Made by a program: the position numbers and the translations under genes. Positions 6,842-9,574 of a stretch of 9,574 nt of DNA are shown here, one piece after another. The notes under the pieces are model-generated. The model searched no databases. It was not told where the DNA came from and saw nothing but the letters and a program-made list of their open reading frames with translations. The number at the start of each line of letters is the position of its first letter. The stretch's first letter is position 1. The DNA is from Acidobacteriota bacterium (GTDB lineage: Bacteria > Acidobacteriota > UBA890 > WLXD01): NCBI GenBank assembly GCA_022571615.1, contig JACZXM010000071.1, positions 1 through 9,574 on the forward strand. Reading direction: 5' to 3'.

Positions 6842-7645
6842 ATGTCGCAGCCCCAACGTAAGCCCGCGCTGCTTGCAGCCGCCGGTTTGGCGATCATCCT
6901 GCTGCTCGTCCTGTCTGCCGTCTCAGCCGCCGCCAGGCCACAGAGCGGAATCGACGCTTCCATTCTCGGGGACGCGGCGCGATCGGATGACGATCGCTAC
7001 CGCGACCGGGGTTTCAAACCGCTGGAGATCTATGCGTTCTTTGGCATCGCGGACGGCATGATCATCGGCGACCTGATGCCATCGCGTGGTTACCACACGC
7101 GCCTGATTTCCGGTATCGTCGGTTCCGAGGGCAAGCTGATCGCGATCCTCTCGACCTCTGCTGGCGATGAGAGCCGCACCGCACGAGGCCGTCAACGGTT
7201 GCTGGACGGCATCGGAGAGTCGGTGCCGGACAACCTGGAGATCGTCGCTGATCTGGCCGCCGTGCCCGCCGACAGCCTCGATCTGGTGCTCACCGTCCGC
7301 AACTACCACGACCTCGGAGGCCACCAGGCACGTCTGGACGTGCTCCCGGATATCCTGCGGGTGATCAAGCCCGGCGGCACTTTCGCCGTCATCGACGCCT
7401 ATACCGACAAGCCAGAGGAGCGCGACGAGTCGGTGCACCGGATCAATGACGAGCTCGCCCAGAGCGAGATCACCTCGGCCGGGTTCGAGTTTGTCGCCGC
7501 CTCCGACCTGCTGGTGAACGCCGACGACACCTATGATTTCGACGGCCGCGAACGGGCCGGTGTCCGCGGCGCAACGCAGGATGCTCCGATCCATCGCTAC
7601 TTCATCCACCGCTGGGTCCACAAGTACCGCAAACCAGTTCAGTAG
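6842..7645 (+). CDS. Exported methyltransferase-like protein (COG4798-like) with degenerate SAM loop
   Basis: This 267-aa protein begins with a signal peptide (MSQPQRKPALLAAAGLA, hydrophobic 9-31, likely cleavage around 31-32) followed by a class I methyltransferase fold. I chose 6842 because it supplies this signal and has CGGAG about 10 nt upstream. The frame is open further upstream, but that part runs through the ferritin gene. In motif I the usual PGGG loop reads GDLMPSRGYHTR (76-87), so two of the three glycines are replaced by Ser and Arg. Later elements are well kept: DLVLTVRNYHD (147-157), RVIKPGGTFAVID (173-185), HRIND (199-203) and AGFEFV. The next gene is a clear paralogue, with shared blocks TVRNYHD and IxKPGG. 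It may be catalytically weak or inactive, or a binding protein. The substrate is unknown. Confidence 0.8.
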   Translation: MSQPQRKPALLAAAGLAIILLLVLSAVSAAARPQSGIDASILGDAARSDDDRYRDRGFKPLEIYAFFGIADGMIIGDLMPSRGYHTRLISGIVGSEGKLIAILSTSAGDESRTARGRQRLLDGIGESVPDNLEIVADLAAVPADSLDLVLTVRNYHDLGGHQARLDVLPDILRVIKPGGTFAVIDAYTDKPEERDESVHRINDELAQSEITSAGFEFVAASDLLVNADDTYDFDGRERAGVRGATQDAPIHRYFIHRWVHKYRKPVQ

Positions 7646-7653
7646 ATGCCATT

Positions 7654-7672
7654 CGGCCCTGGGAACGGGCCG
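7654..7672 (+). other. Hairpin between the two methyltransferase-like genes
   Basis: CGGCCC and GGGCCG form a perfect 6-bp stem around a 7-nt loop (TGGGAAC), 9 bp after the first gene's stop and about 20 bp before the second gene's ribosome site. There is no T-run, so full termination is unlikely. It may stabilise or partly attenuate a shared transcript. Confidence 0.4.
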
Positions 7673-7705
7673 TAGATCCCGTCTGCAAACAAGAGGAGAT
7701 GACAC

Positions 7706-8596
7706 ATGCACAAGCGCTATCGCTGGTTGAATGCCGCGTTCGCGATGTTGTTGCTGCTGGGTCTTGCCGCCGCCGGCTGTGCTGGCGTCGAGGAGGAGGA
7801 GGAAGCGATGCCGGCTGAAGAGCCGGTCGCGGAGCCGGCCCCGGCGGCTCTTGACCGGTCGGTGCTCGAGGACGAGACCCGCCCCGAAGACGAGGTGGCG
7901 CAGGATACCTCGCGCAAGGCCATCGATGTCTACGAGTTTCTTGGCCTGCAGCCCGGCATGTCGGTCGCCGACGTTTGGCCGGGAGGAGGCTACAACACCC
8001 ATCTTCTGTCGCGTCTGGTGGGCGCGGAGGGCAAGGTCCACGCCATCATGGGCTTTTACACCGCCGGCGAGTTTGCGACGCTCGAGCCGTTGACCGCCCG
8101 CGTGGCGGATGCCCATCTGGACAACGTCGAGATCGTGCTTGCGTTCGATGACATGGAGCCCGACACCGTCGATCTGGCGATCACGGTGCGCAACTACCAC
8201 GACCAGGAGGATCTGAGTGACGGCCGCCAGGCCGCCGCGGACAGCCTCTACCAGATCGTCAAGCCGGGCGGCGTCGTCGGCATCGTCGAGGTGGCCACCG
8301 ATCGCGAGGGCTGGGACACGGAAACGCACCGTCTCAACGAGGCGACGGTGATCGAGGAGTTCATCGCCGCCGGGTTCGCGCTCGAGGACCGGTCCGACAT
8401 GCTGGCCAACCCCGAGGACGACCACTCCACCACTGGCTTCACGGAGGGTCGCCATACGATGGACCGGTATCTGCTCAAGTTCCGCAAGCCCGATGCTGGC
8501 GGCGAGGGCGACGACGAGAGCGAGGACGAGGGCGACGACGAGAGCGAGGACGAGAGCGACGACGAGAACGACGACGAAGGCACAGACGAGAGCTGA
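7706..8596 (+). CDS. Lipoprotein methyltransferase-like protein (COG4798-like) with acidic repeat tail
   Basis: This 296-aa paralogue of the preceding gene has a lipoprotein signal: MHKRYRWLNA, a hydrophobic core to 22 and lipobox LAAAGC with Cys25 as the lipidated residue. Ala at +2 would direct it to the outer membrane under the E. coli rule. An acidic/proline linker (28-48, with EEEEE) leads to the methyltransferase domain, about 50-262: VADVWPGGGYNTHLLSRLVG (87-106) keeps the glycine loop with D89, followed by DLAITVRNYHD (156-166), IVKPGGVVGIVE (184-195) and THRLNEATVIEEFIAAGF (207-224). The last 30 residues are almost only Asp, Glu, Ser and Gly and come from a tandem DNA repeat. The ribosome site GAGGAG (7693-7698) is strong. 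It sits 60 bp after its paralogue, probably in the same operon. Substrate and SAM source outside the cytoplasm are unknown. Confidence 0.85.
   Translation: MHKRYRWLNAAFAMLLLLGLAAAGCAGVEEEEEAMPAEEPVAEPAPAALDRSVLEDETRPEDEVAQDTSRKAIDVYEFLGLQPGMSVADVWPGGGYNTHLLSRLVGAEGKVHAIMGFYTAGEFATLEPLTARVADAHLDNVEIVLAFDDMEPDTVDLAITVRNYHDQEDLSDGRQAAADSLYQIVKPGGVVGIVEVATDREGWDTETHRLNEATVIEEFIAAGFALEDRSDMLANPEDDHSTTGFTEGRHTMDRYLLKFRKPDAGGEGDDESEDEGDDESEDESDDENDDEGTDES
8507..8578 (+). repeat. In-frame 24-bp tandem repeat encoding an acidic tail
   Basis: Two adjacent 24-bp units (8507-8530 and 8531-8554) are identical base for base and encode GDDESEDE twice. A third, diverged unit follows (8555-8578, encoding SDDENDDE). 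Because 24 is a multiple of three, copy changes lengthen or shorten the tail without breaking the frame. Confidence 0.9.
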
Positions 8597-8624
8597 TCCG
8601 CGGGATGGGTCCGAGATGATCTCG

Positions 8625-8660
8625 ACGGCGGCTCACCGAACCCCGGTGGGCCGTCGCCGT
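8625..8660. terminator. Large GC hairpin between convergent genes, probable terminator
   Basis: The left arm 8625-8638 (ACGGCGGCTCACCG) pairs with 8644-8660 over 14 bp including one T-G pair, with a 3-nt bulge and a 5-nt loop. It starts 29 bp after the stop of the lipoprotein gene and lies before the stop of the convergent minus-strand gene. No clear T-run follows on either strand. A separate 13-bp dyad CGAGATGATCTCG (8612-8624) abuts it. Confidence 0.45.
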
Positions 8661-8718
8661 GTCTTGTGGCAGCCCGTGGCAGAAATGGCAAGATGCCAGG
8701 CAGGCAGGACGTGCTCCG

Positions 8719-9447
8719 TCAGGCGGCCTCGTCCTGAGCGGCGGGTTCCGCCGCCGGGATCCCCGCGTTCAGTCGCAGCAGGATCTCTGCATAGGCGCGC
8801 AGGTCCGCGTCCGAAGCCCTGGCACCGACAAGTTGGCTCAGCCGCTGCATCACGACTTCCTGACTCACTCCATCCTCCCCGGCGCTGATGACGACGATCC
8901 CACCGTGGGAAGAAACCCCGAGCCCGAGACGAGCGAGCTTCGGCGGCGTGAGCACATAGGCCAGGGTCTGCGGATGGCGCAAGAAGGCCGCTCGGCGCTC
9001 GGACGGTGAATCGTACTTGCGGCGCCCGGAATGAAACGTGGCCGCCGACGGCGGCGAGTAGGCGAGGTACGCATCCGCCACCAGGTCACACAGGTGGTCA
9101 CCGAGTCGGTTGGACACCACCATGCGCGCGATCTGGTAGGCGCGCCGGCGATCGACTGGGCTCTTGATGCCGTACTCCGAGGCCAGGCGGCCCGCCTGCT
9201 CGACGACCGACGCGATCTGCCGGCGCCATGGACTGAACGGCGAGTGCGCGTGGCGGAAGTAGATCATCTGATTCCAGCGCAAGCGCCGCAGCGCGAACAG
9301 AAGGTCCCTCAGCATTCCCGCTCTCTCGTTGGTCCCGACCAGGACATCCGGTTGGTGGCGTCTGCCCGGGGTCGGAAGTTTCCGCCGTCGAATCTCGTAC
9401 CGAACGCGCGAGGCTGCCAGTATATTGCGCAGGAGGATAGCCTGCAT
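8719..9447 (-). CDS. Hypothetical protein, family not recognised
   Basis: I do not recognise this 242-aa protein. It shows no signal peptide or membrane helix. The N-terminal half is rich in Arg and predicted helical (residues 45-125, with RRLRW and FRHAHSPFSPWRRQIA). A middle part has RRKYDSPSERRAAFLRHPQT (142-161), and then a short hydrophobic strand region LARLGLGVSSHGGIVVISAG (171-190) suggests a beta element. The C-terminus is an Ala/Glu tail. A stop codon lies two codons before the ATG at 9447, so that is the longest possible form, but it has no ribosome site. Met45 (start at 9315, weak GAG-rich lead) is an alternative. Codon use looks like that of the neighbours, and opposite frames are less protein-like, so I accept it as a gene, probably cytoplasmic. 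It runs convergent to the methyltransferase-like pair. Confidence 0.6.
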   Translation of the reverse strand: MQAILLRNILAASRVRYEIRRRKLPTPGRRHQPDVLVGTNERAGMLRDLLFALRRLRWNQMIYFRHAHSPFSPWRRQIASVVEQAGRLASEYGIKSPVDRRRAYQIARMVVSNRLGDHLCDLVADAYLAYSPPSAATFHSGRRKYDSPSERRAAFLRHPQTLAYVLTPPKLARLGLGVSSHGGIVVISAGEDGVSQEVVMQRLSQLVGARASDADLRAYAEILLRLNAGIPAAEPAAQDEAA

Positions 9448-9481
9448 TTCTCAACGGGGTGCGTAGCGAGGGGGCGGAAAG

Positions 9482-9566
9482 GGGCGTGGAACCAAGGCGC
9501 GCGAGGGAGGGCGCCGCAGGCGTACTCTATGCGGTACGTCGAGGAGCCCGACCGAGTGCAACGCCC
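9482..9566. repeat. Structured palindromic intergenic element (possible dispersed repeat)
   Basis: An outer pair GGGCGT (9482-9487) and ACGCCC (9561-9566) encloses an imperfect two-arm structure whose inner hairpin is GCGTAC (9520-9525), loop TCTATGCG, GTACGT (9534-9539; five Watson-Crick pairs plus a terminal G-T). Between these the arms are partly complementary. The layout, with an AAGGCG-like left arm, central GTAC hairpin and GCAACGCC-like right arm, resembles intergenic palindromic repeats I have seen in several GC-rich proteobacterial and related genomes. That resemblance is from memory. The window has only one copy, so repetition cannot be shown here. Confidence 0.45.
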
Positions 9567-9574
9567 TAGACGCG

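Noticed and set aside
6923..8455. A 510-codon open frame on the minus strand opposite both methyltransferase-like genes
   Set aside because: It spans two well-supported genes and their spacer, and its low-complexity sequence mirrors their codons; it is an antisense shadow.
8507..8578. CRISPR-like array
   Set aside because: The units are directly adjacent without spacers and lie in frame inside a coding region.
8719..9447. CAP/SCP (PR-1-like) domain suggested by the segment near LARLGLGV
   Set aside because: The upstream His and GEN-type motifs and the proper spacing of a CAP domain are missing, and there is no signal peptide.

Overview
The window is a GC-rich stretch of bacterial chromosome holding nine protein-coding genes, one of them cut by the left edge. 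I see no rRNA, tRNA, CRISPR array or transposase. The best taxonomic clue is at the left edge: a short PadR-type regulator that overlaps the start of an ADOP-type (Acidobacterial Duplicated Orphan Permease) ABC permease. This pair is typical of Acidobacteriota and also occurs in Gemmatimonadota and a few other phyla. High GC, several exported enzymes and a fibronectin-III fusion fit an acidobacterium-like environmental organism. This is inference; there is no marker gene to settle it.

Layout. Left, minus strand: a signal-peptide-bearing protein with an atypical-kinase (PI3/4K, HipA or FAM20C-like) catalytic loop (803-1684), then padR (349-675) and the ADOP permease (1-352), the last two translationally coupled. 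A gene-free 330-bp divergent spacer follows. Next is a plus-strand secreted HExxH metallopeptidase-like protein (2015-2821), convergent with a minus-strand exported YtcJ-type amidohydrolase carrying a C-terminal FN3 domain (2843-4756); a GC hairpin sits in the 21-bp gap. After a roughly 390-bp spacer comes a plus-strand multipass membrane protein of the MprF/AglD flippase-like family (5143-6111), convergent with a minus-strand bacterial ferritin (6128-6628). Divergent from ferritin are two tandem plus-strand exported methyltransferase-like paralogues (6842-7645 and 7706-8596). The first has a degenerate SAM-binding loop. The second is a predicted lipoprotein with an acidic, repeat-built tail. 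On the right, minus strand, is an unrecognised 242-aa protein (8719-9447), followed at the edge by a structured palindromic intergenic element (about 9482-9566).

The genes do not form one pathway. The common thread is export: five of the nine products (kinase-like, zincin-like, amidohydrolase-FN3 and both methyltransferase-like proteins) carry clear N-terminal export signals although several belong to folds usually found in the cytoplasm. The items most worth following are the exported kinase-like protein, the exported methyltransferase paralogue pair and the right-edge structured element. I found no convincing multi-gene novel system.
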